A stretch of DNA of 5,378 bases from Candidatus Ratteibacteria bacterium (GCA_028697565.1 JAQVEU010000071.1:1-5378); one strand, 5' to 3'; positions 1-5,378 are shown, counted from the first letter of the stretch. Made by a program: numbers and translations. The notes: generated from the sequence alone by a model not told the origin.

Positions 1-1088
1 AATGGAGGTGTGTAAAACCGAATCTCAGGAAGTTTTTCAATATTTAAAAAATCATCCTCTGCTGAATCCCGAAAATTTATGTTAAATATACCCTGCTTAA
101 AATTCTGGGTAAAAGAAAGATAATTGTATTTTTTTGATTTTGCTATATAATCACTATGGAAAAATGTATAAAATAGGTCATTATTATCCATATACCGCCA
201 GTCAAGGAGAATATTCCCTTCACCATAGGTAGAGGTATAGTGTTTCAGGAATTCCAATAAAAGAGCGGGCTCAATATCTCCTTCATCCCAATCCTTATAC
301 AAAAATCCTTCATACCTATATCCCTGTGTTTTTGATGTAATACTCGCTCCTGCCCCAAGTCCTTTTTCTCCTACCAAAATACGTTCTTTTGTTACTGTGT
401 CCGTCTTTTCCCCTGCCCTTTGTGTAAACAATAGCTCTATATTTTCTCCAACCTTTGAGCTAGAACCAGGCCTAGCAGTGACAACTGGCTCTTTTGTTTT
501 CATATCAGCTGTATATCTTGGAAAGTAAAAGACACTGTACTTCTCACCAAAGACAATCCGCATCTTCTCTGCCCTGAAATATTCGCCCTTTGCATACTTG
601 AGTTGTTCTGCAGATATTTTCCAGTGTGGCTTTTCAAGATCACAGTTGGTTATATACCCATTAATAAAATAAAAAACATCCCCTTTTTGTTCTATCTTTT
701 CTGCCTTTCCGTAAAAAGGAGGTGATAGAAAGGTAGCATTTGGCATAACACCTGTTTTGTTGTTTAGATTATAGATAATACTATCTGCCTTGATAATTCC
801 CTGAGATGTTTCAATACTGAGGTTTCCTTCTGCTGTTATATCTCCTGTTTCCTTCATAAATTGTGCTATATCGCATTTCATCACAATATCTTCAAAGGCA
901 ATTTTTACATTACCCTGAAGTTTTGCCTTTTCAAGTTCTCCTGACTGACTAAATAGTATCTCTACATCATCAGCACTATAATATACAGGGATATATTCAG
1001 TGGAAGGGGTTTGTTCAAAAGAAAAAGCATCTTTACATATACATAGGAGAATTAAAACAACACACCATTTCCTGACGCCTCTAAACAT
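1..1088 (-). CDS. lptD: LptD/OstA-like LPS-assembly outer-membrane protein, 3' end cut by window
   Basis: The first 362 residues are visible and the frame stays open to the left edge. A basic start (MFRGVRKW), a hydrophobic core (VVLILLCIC) and a likely cleavage site after AFS (residue 23) form a Sec signal peptide. Residues about 36-115 look like an OstA/LptA beta-jellyroll, with LQGNVKI, ITAEGNLSI and IIKADSIIY strands. Next come the LptD hallmarks: YITNCD followed by PHWKISAEQL (145-163) and VFYFPRY (186-192), then LPEIRFY (353-359), where the barrel strands begin. LptD is the outer-membrane translocon that, with LptE, inserts LPS into the outer leaflet. Cys72 and Cys149 are the only cysteines in the visible mature part; Cys149 lies in the motif that often carries a disulfide cysteine. 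The ATG has AAGGA at a suitable distance and begins 17 nt after the upstream isomerase stop, implying one operon. The C-terminal barrel lies outside, so a shorter OstA-family paralogue is not excluded. Confidence 0.85.
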   Translation of the reverse strand, partial: MFRGVRKWCVVLILLCICKDAFSFEQTPSTEYIPVYYSADDVEILFSQSGELEKAKLQGNVKIAFEDIVMKCDIAQFMKETGDITAEGNLSIETSQGIIKADSIIYNLNNKTGVMPNATFLSPPFYGKAEKIEQKGDVFYFINGYITNCDLEKPHWKISAEQLKYAKGEYFRAEKMRIVFGEKYSVFYFPRYTADMKTKEPVVTARPGSSSKVGENIELLFTQRAGEKTDTVTKERILVGEKGLGAGASITSKTQGYRYEGFLYKDWDEGDIEPALLLEFLKHYTSTYGEGNILLDWRYMDNNDLFYTFFHSDYIAKSKKYNYLSFTQNFKQGIFNINFRDSAEDDFLNIEKLPEIRFYTPP

Positions 1089-1105
1089 ATTATCCTTTCA
1101 AACAT

Positions 1106-2512
1106 TTAGACCATTAGCACCTTATACCCAAGATACCTTTCAAATGCTTCCTTCACAGGGGAAAGCACATATCCTGATGTTAAACTTGTGTGGTGGCGAT
1201 GTCCCTTATACCCAATAGTTTGTAGTACATCCTGAAGGTTCTCTATTTCTGCAACACCACCACATCCAAAAAAGTCGTCAGGTATAGGGTCATCTGTACA
1301 CTTTCCTTTCCCAAGATAAAACTCTAACTCTCCATCTAATGTCATCATACTTCCAAAGGTAAAGGGACCTGGCTTAATTCGTCCTGAACTACATCCATAA
1401 CCACATCCTTTCCCTACACTATTGGCAAGGATGAAATGGTCAGTTATCTTTCCTTTACAGGTCATCATATCCGCCGGCACAGGTCCGCAGTGGAAGAGAA
1501 TGCATTTGTTTTCCTCCTCTCCATAATTATTATTCCAGTCCAGACAGGTGGCAGGTTTCCCTGATGCTTTGTTTAATGCAAACATAGTTACTGCATTTCC
1601 AACATCTACCTCACAGGCCGCAGGAATACCTCTATTGTTAAGTTCGCTGAGTATTACACAGGGAGATATTCCAAGAATCTTCTGCATTTCTTCCCAGCAT
1701 CTTATGGCAATAGCATCAAGTCCATACTCCTCAATCATATCATCAATAACAACAGACAGTTTTAGAATATTCTCAAATGCCTTTTTAGGAACCCCCTTCC
1801 AGTCAGCATAACTACTGAAAAATTTGGCCTTAGTAACAACCTTTTTATCAGATGTTTTAAGATTTTGCATTCTATAATATACATATAGCAGGTCAAATGT
1901 CTCCATCGTTATACCTTTCTTTTGAAGTGCCAGTTCATCTATGCGGACTGTTTTAAAAGCTGTTACTCTTGCACCTATCGCCCCGAGTATCATCTTTCGC
2001 ATTCCATTTACTACTCTGCAGATACGGTCAAAACAGTCAATATTTTCAGCAAAGGTAGGGGACTTCGGATGAACCGTATGAGGTTTCAAAGCAGTAAAAG
2101 GTATACCATACTGGCAAAAAACATCCATAATAGAGAACTTACCACAAAAAGAGTCCCTTCTAAAGGCAGGTGCCATCTTATCAAACTCATCAGGATATGC
2201 CTGTATAAAAATAGGAACACCTGCATCTTTTAGTGCCTCAACTGCGGCTGTCTCATCACCAAAGTTTGGTAAAGAAAGGATGACACCACCAAATTTGCCA
2301 CGATTCTTTCTTAAAAACTCTGCATATATCTTCCCTTCTTGCACTGTCCCAACTGCACCATATCTTGTTGCCTTTTCATCGAGTAGAAGTATCTTATGCC
2401 CCAACTTTGTCAAAACATCCGTTAGTTCTTTTCTTGCTTCTGCCATAACAGATGCCGGGAAAAATCCTCTGTTACCGAAAAACAATGCAAATGTCGTCTT
2501 TTCTACTTTCAT
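1106..2512 (-). CDS. L-fucose/L-arabinose isomerase-family protein (FucI/AraA fold), substrate unknown
   Basis: A 468-residue cytosolic protein of the FucI/AraA superfamily, which interconverts aldoses and ketoses with a divalent metal, usually Mn2+. Residues 1-165 form a Rossmann-like N-terminal part (VILSLPNFGDE, then PIFIQAYPDEFD). The catalytic half carries AIRCWEEMQ (269-277), the ACEVDVGNAVTM block (299-310), CLDWNN (323-328), LFHCGPVP (339-346) and GHRHHTSLTSG (437-447). By family comparison, Glu301, Asp325 and His440 or His441 are the likely metal ligands; the 24-residue Glu-Asp spacing equals that of E337-D361 in E. coli FucI. It is shorter than E. coli FucI (591 residues) and resembles the broad 'FucI-related' group, so specificity is open. 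Fifteen cysteines, many in the second half (such as C370 and C374), are unusual. AGGAG lies 6 nt before the ATG, a promoter lies just upstream, and lptD follows in the same unit. Family call firm; activity not assured. Confidence 0.85.
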   Translation of the reverse strand: MKVEKTTFALFFGNRGFFPASVMAEARKELTDVLTKLGHKILLLDEKATRYGAVGTVQEGKIYAEFLRKNRGKFGGVILSLPNFGDETAAVEALKDAGVPIFIQAYPDEFDKMAPAFRRDSFCGKFSIMDVFCQYGIPFTALKPHTVHPKSPTFAENIDCFDRICRVVNGMRKMILGAIGARVTAFKTVRIDELALQKKGITMETFDLLYVYYRMQNLKTSDKKVVTKAKFFSSYADWKGVPKKAFENILKLSVVIDDMIEEYGLDAIAIRCWEEMQKILGISPCVILSELNNRGIPAACEVDVGNAVTMFALNKASGKPATCLDWNNNYGEEENKCILFHCGPVPADMMTCKGKITDHFILANSVGKGCGYGCSSGRIKPGPFTFGSMMTLDGELEFYLGKGKCTDDPIPDDFFGCGGVAEIENLQDVLQTIGYKGHRHHTSLTSGYVLSPVKEAFERYLGYKVLMV

Positions 2513-2518
2513 TTCTGT

Positions 2519-2523
2519 CTCCT
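2519..2523 (-). promoter_or_regulatory. Shine-Dalgarno site of the isomerase-family gene
   Basis: The minus strand reads AGGAG, 6 nt before the ATG at 2512. This is near-ideal spacing and fixes the start codon. It is one of the strongest ribosome binding sites in the window. Confidence 0.85.
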
Positions 2524-2537
2524 ATTTTTGTTATGCT

Positions 2538-2566
2538 ATTTTACTCTTTTAACCTTTATTTTTCAA
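2538..2566 (-). promoter_or_regulatory. sigma70-type promoter for the isomerase-lptD unit
   Basis: On the minus strand, TTGAAA (2566-2561, five of six consensus) and TAAAAT (2543-2538, five of six) are separated by exactly 17 nt. Transcription would begin near 2531, giving a leader of about 20 nt that contains the AGGAG site. The element lies back to back with the tRNA promoter; the two -35 boxes are 18 nt apart. It is inferred from sequence only. Confidence 0.7.
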
Positions 2567-2584
2567 ATTGCAGGAGTAAAATGC

Positions 2585-2614
2585 TTGACACGTTGTTATA
2601 ACAAAAGATATAAT
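2585..2614 (+). promoter_or_regulatory. perfect-hexamer sigma70 promoter for tRNA-Ala
   Basis: TTGACA (2585-2590) and TATAAT (2609-2614) both match consensus at all six positions, with an 18-nt spacer. The expected start is near 2621, leaving a leader of about 78 nt before the mature tRNA at 2699, to be removed by RNase P. Such a strong promoter suits a stable RNA gene. The spacer contains a 12-bp palindrome, described separately. Confidence 0.8.
2593..2604. repeat. 12-bp perfect palindrome TTGTTATAACAA in promoter spacer
   Basis: TTGTTATAACAA equals its own reverse complement, and the symmetry stops at the flanking bases. It lies wholly between the -35 and -10 boxes of the tRNA promoter, where a dimeric repressor would block polymerase. 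In AT-rich DNA such a palindrome can also occur by chance. No regulator gene is in view and no second copy was noticed in the window. Confidence 0.45.
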
Positions 2615-2658
2615 TTATAGGATTAAAAGATGTAAATCTTCTAATAAATTATTTTAGG

Positions 2659-2682
2659 TTTAGAGTTTCAAATTTAGAGTTT
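2659..2682. repeat. 10-bp direct repeat TTTAGAGTTT in the tRNA leader
   Basis: TTTAGAGTTT occurs at 2659-2668 and again at 2673-2682, separated by CAAA, giving a 14-nt period. It lies in the AT-rich stretch between the promoter and the mature tRNA 5' end. It may be low-complexity filler; no function can be assigned. Confidence 0.55.
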
Positions 2683-2698
2683 TATATTTTGATATTAG

Positions 2699-2771
2699 GG
2701 GGGATTAGCTCAGTTGGGAGAGCACCAGGCTGGCAGTCTGGGTGTCAAGGGTTCGAATCCCTTATCCTCCA
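2699..2771 (+). tRNA. tRNA-Ala, anticodon GGC, CCA not encoded
   Basis: A full cloverleaf can be drawn by hand over 73 nt. The acceptor stem is 2699-2705 with 2764-2770, seven pairs including a G3:U70 wobble (2701 with 2768), the identity element read by alanyl-tRNA synthetase. The D arm is GCTC (2708-2711) with GAGC (2720-2723) around an 8-nt loop containing GGG. The anticodon stem is 2725-2729 with 2737-2741, and the loop CTGGCAG places GGC at 2732-2734, decoding GCC and GCU. The variable loop is five bases. The T arm is AAGGG with CCCTT around TTCGAAT (2752-2758). The discriminator is A2771, followed by CTT, so CCA must be added by the nucleotidyltransferase. The last 10 bases overlap, antisense, the end of the hydrolase gene. 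Confidence 0.96.
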
Positions 2772-3640
2772 CTTTCCATGGTTGAAAAGTGCTCTTTGAA
2801 AAACTTCTTAACAGTATCCTGATACTCATCTGTATATGCGTGGTCAAGTCCTGTATGTGTGCCTTCCACACTCCATAATTCCTTTGGTTGAGGTGCCTTA
2901 TTAAACAGCCGTTCTGCGTGTTCAAAGGGAACAAAATCATCTTCTTTTGAGTGAATAATAAGAATGGGAGAACTAATTTTATCAATAAAGTATTCAGGAC
3001 TGTTTTGAATAAAGTCCGAACCTAATACATACCTTCCTAATAGTCGGGAGAGGGAAGATACTATATATTTTAAAGGACCAAGTTTTTTATAGTAGTATGT
3101 AATCATCTCGGGAAAGTTGGCAAAGGCAGAGTCAGTCACAAGTGCATCTATATCCTTATACTTTGCTGATGCAATAATTCCCACTGCACCACCAAGGGAA
3201 TAGCCCCATATTCCTATCTTACTCTTTTTTGTCTCTTCCCTTGAATTCAAAAAATCTATACCTGCCTTCACATCCATAAATTCTTTCAAGCCAAAATATG
3301 TAATCTTTCCTTCGCTTTCACCATGTGCACGGAAATCAAAGAGAAGAAGGGAGAAGTCCGGATATAAAAATGAGACAACAGGAAGTATATCTGACTTATT
3401 AGCAGGGTATCCATGAAGACATATAATAGTACCCTTCCCTTTTTCAGAATAGATAAACCAGGCCGCAAGTTTTTTACCATCCTGTGTAAGAAGTGTAATA
3501 TTCTCGTATGGTAGCCCCATATCTGATGGAGTAAGATACGCAGGCATCCTTACAGGCATAATAGCCCGCCACCCAAAAATTATCGTAAGTGCTATAACTA
3601 CTATGCAGGCATCAATAATAACTCTAAACCACATCTTCAT
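2762..3640 (-). CDS. membrane-anchored alpha/beta hydrolase (BAAT/Bem46-like)
   Basis: A 292-residue serine hydrolase of the alpha/beta fold. Residues about 6-23 form one hydrophobic helix, probably an uncleaved anchor, so the catalytic domain likely faces the periplasm. The core carries the oxyanion motif LHGYP (75-79), the DFRAHGES strand-turn (102-109), the nucleophile elbow GYSLGG with Ser148, Asp234 in HSKEDDFVP (230-238) and His262 in the GTHTG segment, which completes a triad; His267 is a less likely alternative. Similar proteins are esterases, acyl hydrolases or peptidases, and substrate cannot be predicted. The start overlaps the end of the DUF4416 gene by 17 nt, indicating co-translation; an AGGAA lies 11 nt upstream, slightly far. 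Its TAA stop and last two glycine codons fall in the 3' arm of the convergent tRNA-Ala gene. No clear terminator follows it. Confidence 0.9.
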   Translation of the reverse strand: MKMWFRVIIDACIVVIALTIIFGWRAIMPVRMPAYLTPSDMGLPYENITLLTQDGKKLAAWFIYSEKGKGTIICLHGYPANKSDILPVVSFLYPDFSLLLFDFRAHGESEGKITYFGLKEFMDVKAGIDFLNSREETKKSKIGIWGYSLGGAVGIIASAKYKDIDALVTDSAFANFPEMITYYYKKLGPLKYIVSSLSRLLGRYVLGSDFIQNSPEYFIDKISSPILIIHSKEDDFVPFEHAERLFNKAPQPKELWSVEGTHTGLDHAYTDEYQDTVKKFFKEHFSTMESGG

Positions 3641-4166
3641 CTTTTAACTGGTTCCTGTAGGTATCTCTCACCTGTTTGAAAAAGTTAAGATATTCTGGTG
3701 TTTTATAGTCCGGATATGTCCATGGGAGAGAAAGAAATCTTCCTTTTTCATAGTAAAGGGTAACCTCTGCAAAGATGCCTTTACCCAAATAGATTCTGTG
3801 ATAGAAGTCCTTTGTTGAAAAAAGGACTATATGAGAAAGGGTTAGATATCCAGGGTCAAGGTTGACCCCTCTGGGAAATTCGCCCCCTGGATGAAATTGC
3901 TTCTCAATATCATTGGTAATGTGTTTCCATATATAAGAATTTTCAGCAGATACAGGACTTTTGAAGGACACAAACCTTCTCTTCAGGTTATCACCCATCT
4001 CTTTTTGGTAGTAGTCGGTAAAAGTAAATGGAAAAGGACCTGCGATAATATCTAACTCACCCATCTTGCTGGTGAGCATATCCACTACCTCTTTAATAAT
4101 ATACTCATCCCTGTATAATATACCGCAGAACAGTTTTACCTTTTGATATTCTTTTCTTATCTCCAT
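3624..4166 (-). CDS. DUF4416 family protein, function unknown
   Basis: A 180-residue cytosolic-looking protein with no signal peptide or membrane helix. I recognise the DUF4416 pattern: KLFCGIL near the N-terminus, PFPFTFTDYYQKEMG (44-58), RGVNLDPGYL (99-108), STKD (117-120), HRIYLGKGIFAEVTL (123-137) and LPWTYPDY (147-154). The length matches what I recall for the family, so it looks complete. No biochemical role is known to me; the dense conserved acidic, aromatic and histidine residues suggest a binding or catalytic site, but that is inference. It is the first gene of a two-gene unit and its last 17 nt overlap the start of the hydrolase. The ATG lacks a clear Shine-Dalgarno sequence. It is nevertheless the only reasonable start, because an in-frame TAG lies at 4185-4187 and the conserved region begins soon after the ATG. 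Confidence 0.85.
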   Translation of the reverse strand: MEIRKEYQKVKLFCGILYRDEYIIKEVVDMLTSKMGELDIIAGPFPFTFTDYYQKEMGDNLKRRFVSFKSPVSAENSYIWKHITNDIEKQFHPGGEFPRGVNLDPGYLTLSHIVLFSTKDFYHRIYLGKGIFAEVTLYYEKGRFLSLPWTYPDYKTPEYLNFFKQVRDTYRNQLKDEDVV

Positions 4167-4177
4167 TAGTATTCTTG

Positions 4178-4217
4178 CTACTATCTACTATCTACTCTAC
4201 TCTCTACTCGCTACTCT
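4178..4217. repeat. heptanucleotide tandem repeat, CTACTNN units
   Basis: Units on the plus strand are CTACTAT at 4178, CTACTAT at 4185, CTACTCT at 4192, a shortened ACTCT at 4199, CTACTCG at 4204 and CTACTCT at 4211: five 7-mers and one 5-mer. On the minus strand it fills most of the expected 5' leader of the DUF4416 gene. Tracts like this change copy number by slippage, so length may differ between strains. Confidence 0.8.
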
Positions 4218-4221
4218 ATCT

Positions 4222-4250
4222 ATTATATATGTTAAAATAGATACAGGCAA
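4222..4250 (-). promoter_or_regulatory. sigma70-type promoter for the DUF4416-hydrolase unit
   Basis: On the minus strand TTGCCT (4250-4245, four of six consensus) and a perfect TATAAT (4227-4222) are separated by 17 nt. Transcription would start near 4215, giving a leader of about 50 nt made largely of the 7-bp repeat. It overlaps the putative plus-strand mnmE promoter. Confidence 0.65.
4230..4238 (+). promoter_or_regulatory. putative extended -10 promoter element for mnmE
   Basis: TGTTAAAAT fits the extended -10 pattern TG-N-TATAAT with one mismatch. No good -35 box lies 16-18 nt upstream, which an extended -10 can tolerate. Start of transcription would be near 4245, just before the ribosome binding site at 4263. 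mnmE could instead be read from a promoter I do not recognise. Confidence 0.4.
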
Positions 4251-4262
4251 GACAAGATAAGA

Positions 4263-4266
4263 GGAG
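4263..4266 (+). promoter_or_regulatory. Shine-Dalgarno site that fixes the TTG start of mnmE
   Basis: GGAG, within GAGGAG, ends 6 nt before TTG at 4273-4275. An in-frame TAA at 4258-4260 excludes any earlier start. The next in-frame ATG is about 31 codons later, inside the conserved N-terminal domain. Confidence 0.85.
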
Positions 4267-4272
4267 AGAAAA

Positions 4273-5378
4273 TTGGAAAAAGATACGATTTGTGCTATAT
4301 CCACTCCATTAGGAATAAGTGGGATAGGCATTATACGGCTCAGTGGGCCTGAGACATACAGAATTATGGGGAAAATTTTCAGACCAGCGAACAAAAAGAT
4401 AAAGATTTTAGAGGTTGGCTCACATACTGTCCACTATGGCCATATTATTAATGGAGAAAAGATAATAGATGAGGTTCTTGTTACAGTGATGAGGAAACCT
4501 AAAAGTTATACAAGAGAAGATATGGCTGAGATTGGCTGTCACGGTGGGCTTATACCTCTTAGAGAGGTTCTTTCCCTATGTATAGAAAATGGAGCAAGAC
4601 AGGCAGAGCCAGGTGAATTTACAAAAAGGGCATTTCTAAACGGCAGGATAGACCTTACTCAGGCGGAAAGTGTGCTTGAAGTTATCTACAGCAAAACAGA
4701 GAAATCACTTGAGATATCCACAAAAAAGTTAGGTGGTGCCTTCTATTCTTACCTGAAAGAGATTAGAAATGTGCTCATCGGAATAATCTCTGGAGTAGAA
4801 GCAAAAATTGACTTTCCTGAAGAAGAAGATATAAAAGACCACAACTTAGAGATACTCCCCCGGATAGAAAAAATTATCTGTTTTATAGATTCGGTCATCT
4901 CCCGTGCATCAAAGGGAAAAATACTCCAACAGGGTATAAACATAACTATTACAGGAAAGGCAAATGTGGGCAAATCAAGTTTGCTTAATGCACTTTTGAA
5001 AGAAGAACGGGCAATTGTAACTGAAATACCAGGAACAACAAGGGATATAATTCAGGAGACAATAAATATCAGAGGTATCCCGGTAAATATCATAGATACT
5101 GCGGGTATAAGAAAAGTAAGAGGTAAGATTGAAAGGATGGGTGTGGACAAGGCATTGGAATGGATGAAAAAGGCGGATATTAACCTTGTTATGCTTGACG
5201 GAAACAAAAAAATGAATGAATATGACCATCAACTACTCAACTATGTAAAAGGAAATAAAAACTATATCATCATAATAAACAAAAACGATCTGCCTCAAAA
5301 AATTGAGAAAAACTATCTTAAGAAGCACTTCTTAAAGGACCGCATCATCTCCATATCTGCAAAGACAGGTAATGGGAT
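4273..5378 (+). CDS. mnmE: tRNA uridine-5-carboxymethylaminomethyl synthesis GTPase MnmE, 3' end cut by window
   Basis: The first 368 residues of a family of about 450 are visible. MnmE, with MnmG, installs the 5-carboxymethylaminomethyl group (or aminomethyl group) on wobble U34 of tRNAs for split codon boxes, using a folate one-carbon donor and GTP. The N-terminal folate-binding domain starts with DTICAISTPLGISGIGIIRLSG, interrupted here as residues 4-25, and includes YTREDMAEIGCHGG (79-92) and the EPGEFTKRAFLNGR block (112-125). The helical domain contains DFPEEED (180-186). The inserted G domain shows G1 GKANVGKS (228-235), the G2 region PGTTRD (253-258), G3 DTAG (275-278), G4 NKND (336-339) and G5 SAK (362-364). 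The C-terminal CxGK motif, whose cysteine is catalytic in the family, lies beyond the edge. Translation begins at TTG with a strong GAGGAG site. It is transcribed divergently from the DUF4416 unit. Confidence 0.96.
   Translation, partial: MEKDTICAISTPLGISGIGIIRLSGPETYRIMGKIFRPANKKIKILEVGSHTVHYGHIINGEKIIDEVLVTVMRKPKSYTREDMAEIGCHGGLIPLREVLSLCIENGARQAEPGEFTKRAFLNGRIDLTQAESVLEVIYSKTEKSLEISTKKLGGAFYSYLKEIRNVLIGIISGVEAKIDFPEEEDIKDHNLEILPRIEKIICFIDSVISRASKGKILQQGINITITGKANVGKSSLLNALLKEERAIVTEIPGTTRDIIQETINIRGIPVNIIDTAGIRKVRGKIERMGVDKALEWMKKADINLVMLDGNKKMNEYDHQLLNYVKGNKNYIIIINKNDLPQKIEKNYLKKHFLKDRIISISAKTGNG

Noticed and set aside
1000..1218. Plus-strand ORF across the isomerase-lptD junction, and other open frames antisense to 1-2512
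   Set aside because: They lie antisense to genes with clear domain motifs, lack ribosome binding sites and show no recognisable protein features.
2573..2601. Mini-ORF MLDTLL with AGGAG upstream, on the plus strand
   Set aside because: Only six codons, and it overlaps the tRNA promoter, so the transcript would start downstream of it. The AGGAG match is likely chance.
2770..2791. Hairpin CACTTT/AAAGTG just after the tRNA as a terminator
   Set aside because: The stem is only six pairs with a 10-nt loop, the following T tract is weak (CTCTTT), and it lies in the hydrolase coding end and would compete with the tRNA acceptor stem.
2710..2985. Minus-strand ORF running into the tRNA gene (residues DKGFEPLTPRLPAWC near its end)
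   Set aside because: This is the familiar false peptide produced by translating a tRNA gene on the opposite strand, and it overlaps the hydrolase in another frame.
2699..4272. Genomic island integrated at the tRNA-Ala 3' end
   Set aside because: No integrase gene and no second copy of the tRNA 3' end is visible in the window, and base composition looks like the flanks. Kept only as a possible explanation of the overlap.
4749..5232. Two minus-strand ORFs inside mnmE
   Set aside because: They are antisense to conserved MnmE G-domain sequence and have no start signals or motifs.
2699..5378. Functional link between tRNA-Ala(GGC) and mnmE
   Set aside because: MnmE modifies U34 of tRNAs; this tRNA has G34, so it is not a substrate.

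Overview
The window is compact, AT-rich bacterial DNA with short intergenic gaps. It holds five protein genes, one tRNA gene and two divergent promoter regions. An LptD-type protein with a signal peptide points to a Gram-negative (diderm) bacterium that exports LPS. The many ATA, AGA and AGG codons, the DUF4416 gene and a tRNA with no encoded CCA would fit an uncultivated, probably anaerobic candidate-phylum lineage (Omnitrophota-like is a guess). No phylogeny can be run here, so the taxon stays open.

Layout. (1) 1-2512, minus strand: a two-gene unit, an L-fucose/L-arabinose isomerase-fold protein followed 17 nt later by an lptD-like gene that runs off the left edge. A near-consensus promoter at 2538-2566 drives it. 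(2) 2567-2771: a back-to-back promoter with perfect -35 and -10 hexamers on the plus strand drives a tRNA-Ala(GGC) gene. A 12-bp perfect palindrome sits in the promoter spacer. (3) 2762-4166, minus strand: a DUF4416 gene overlaps by 17 nt a membrane-anchored alpha/beta hydrolase gene, whose stop codon lies inside the 3' end of the convergent tRNA gene. (4) 4167-4272: a 106-bp divergent region with a heptanucleotide tandem repeat and two overlapping promoters. (5) 4273 to the right edge, plus strand: mnmE (tRNA U34-modification GTPase), starting at TTG and cut by the window end.

Functionally, LptD inserts LPS into the outer membrane. The isomerase-family protein next to it may act on a sugar or sugar acid, but its substrate cannot be read from sequence. 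MnmE and the tRNA gene both belong to translation, yet tRNA-Ala(GGC) is not a class of tRNA that MnmE modifies, so their proximity is probably chance. I see no transposase, integrase, CRISPR array, toxin-antitoxin pair or obvious defence system. The points most worth checking are the isomerase-lptD pairing, the CDS/tRNA overlap, the palindrome in the tRNA promoter and the 7-bp repeat in the DUF4416 leader.
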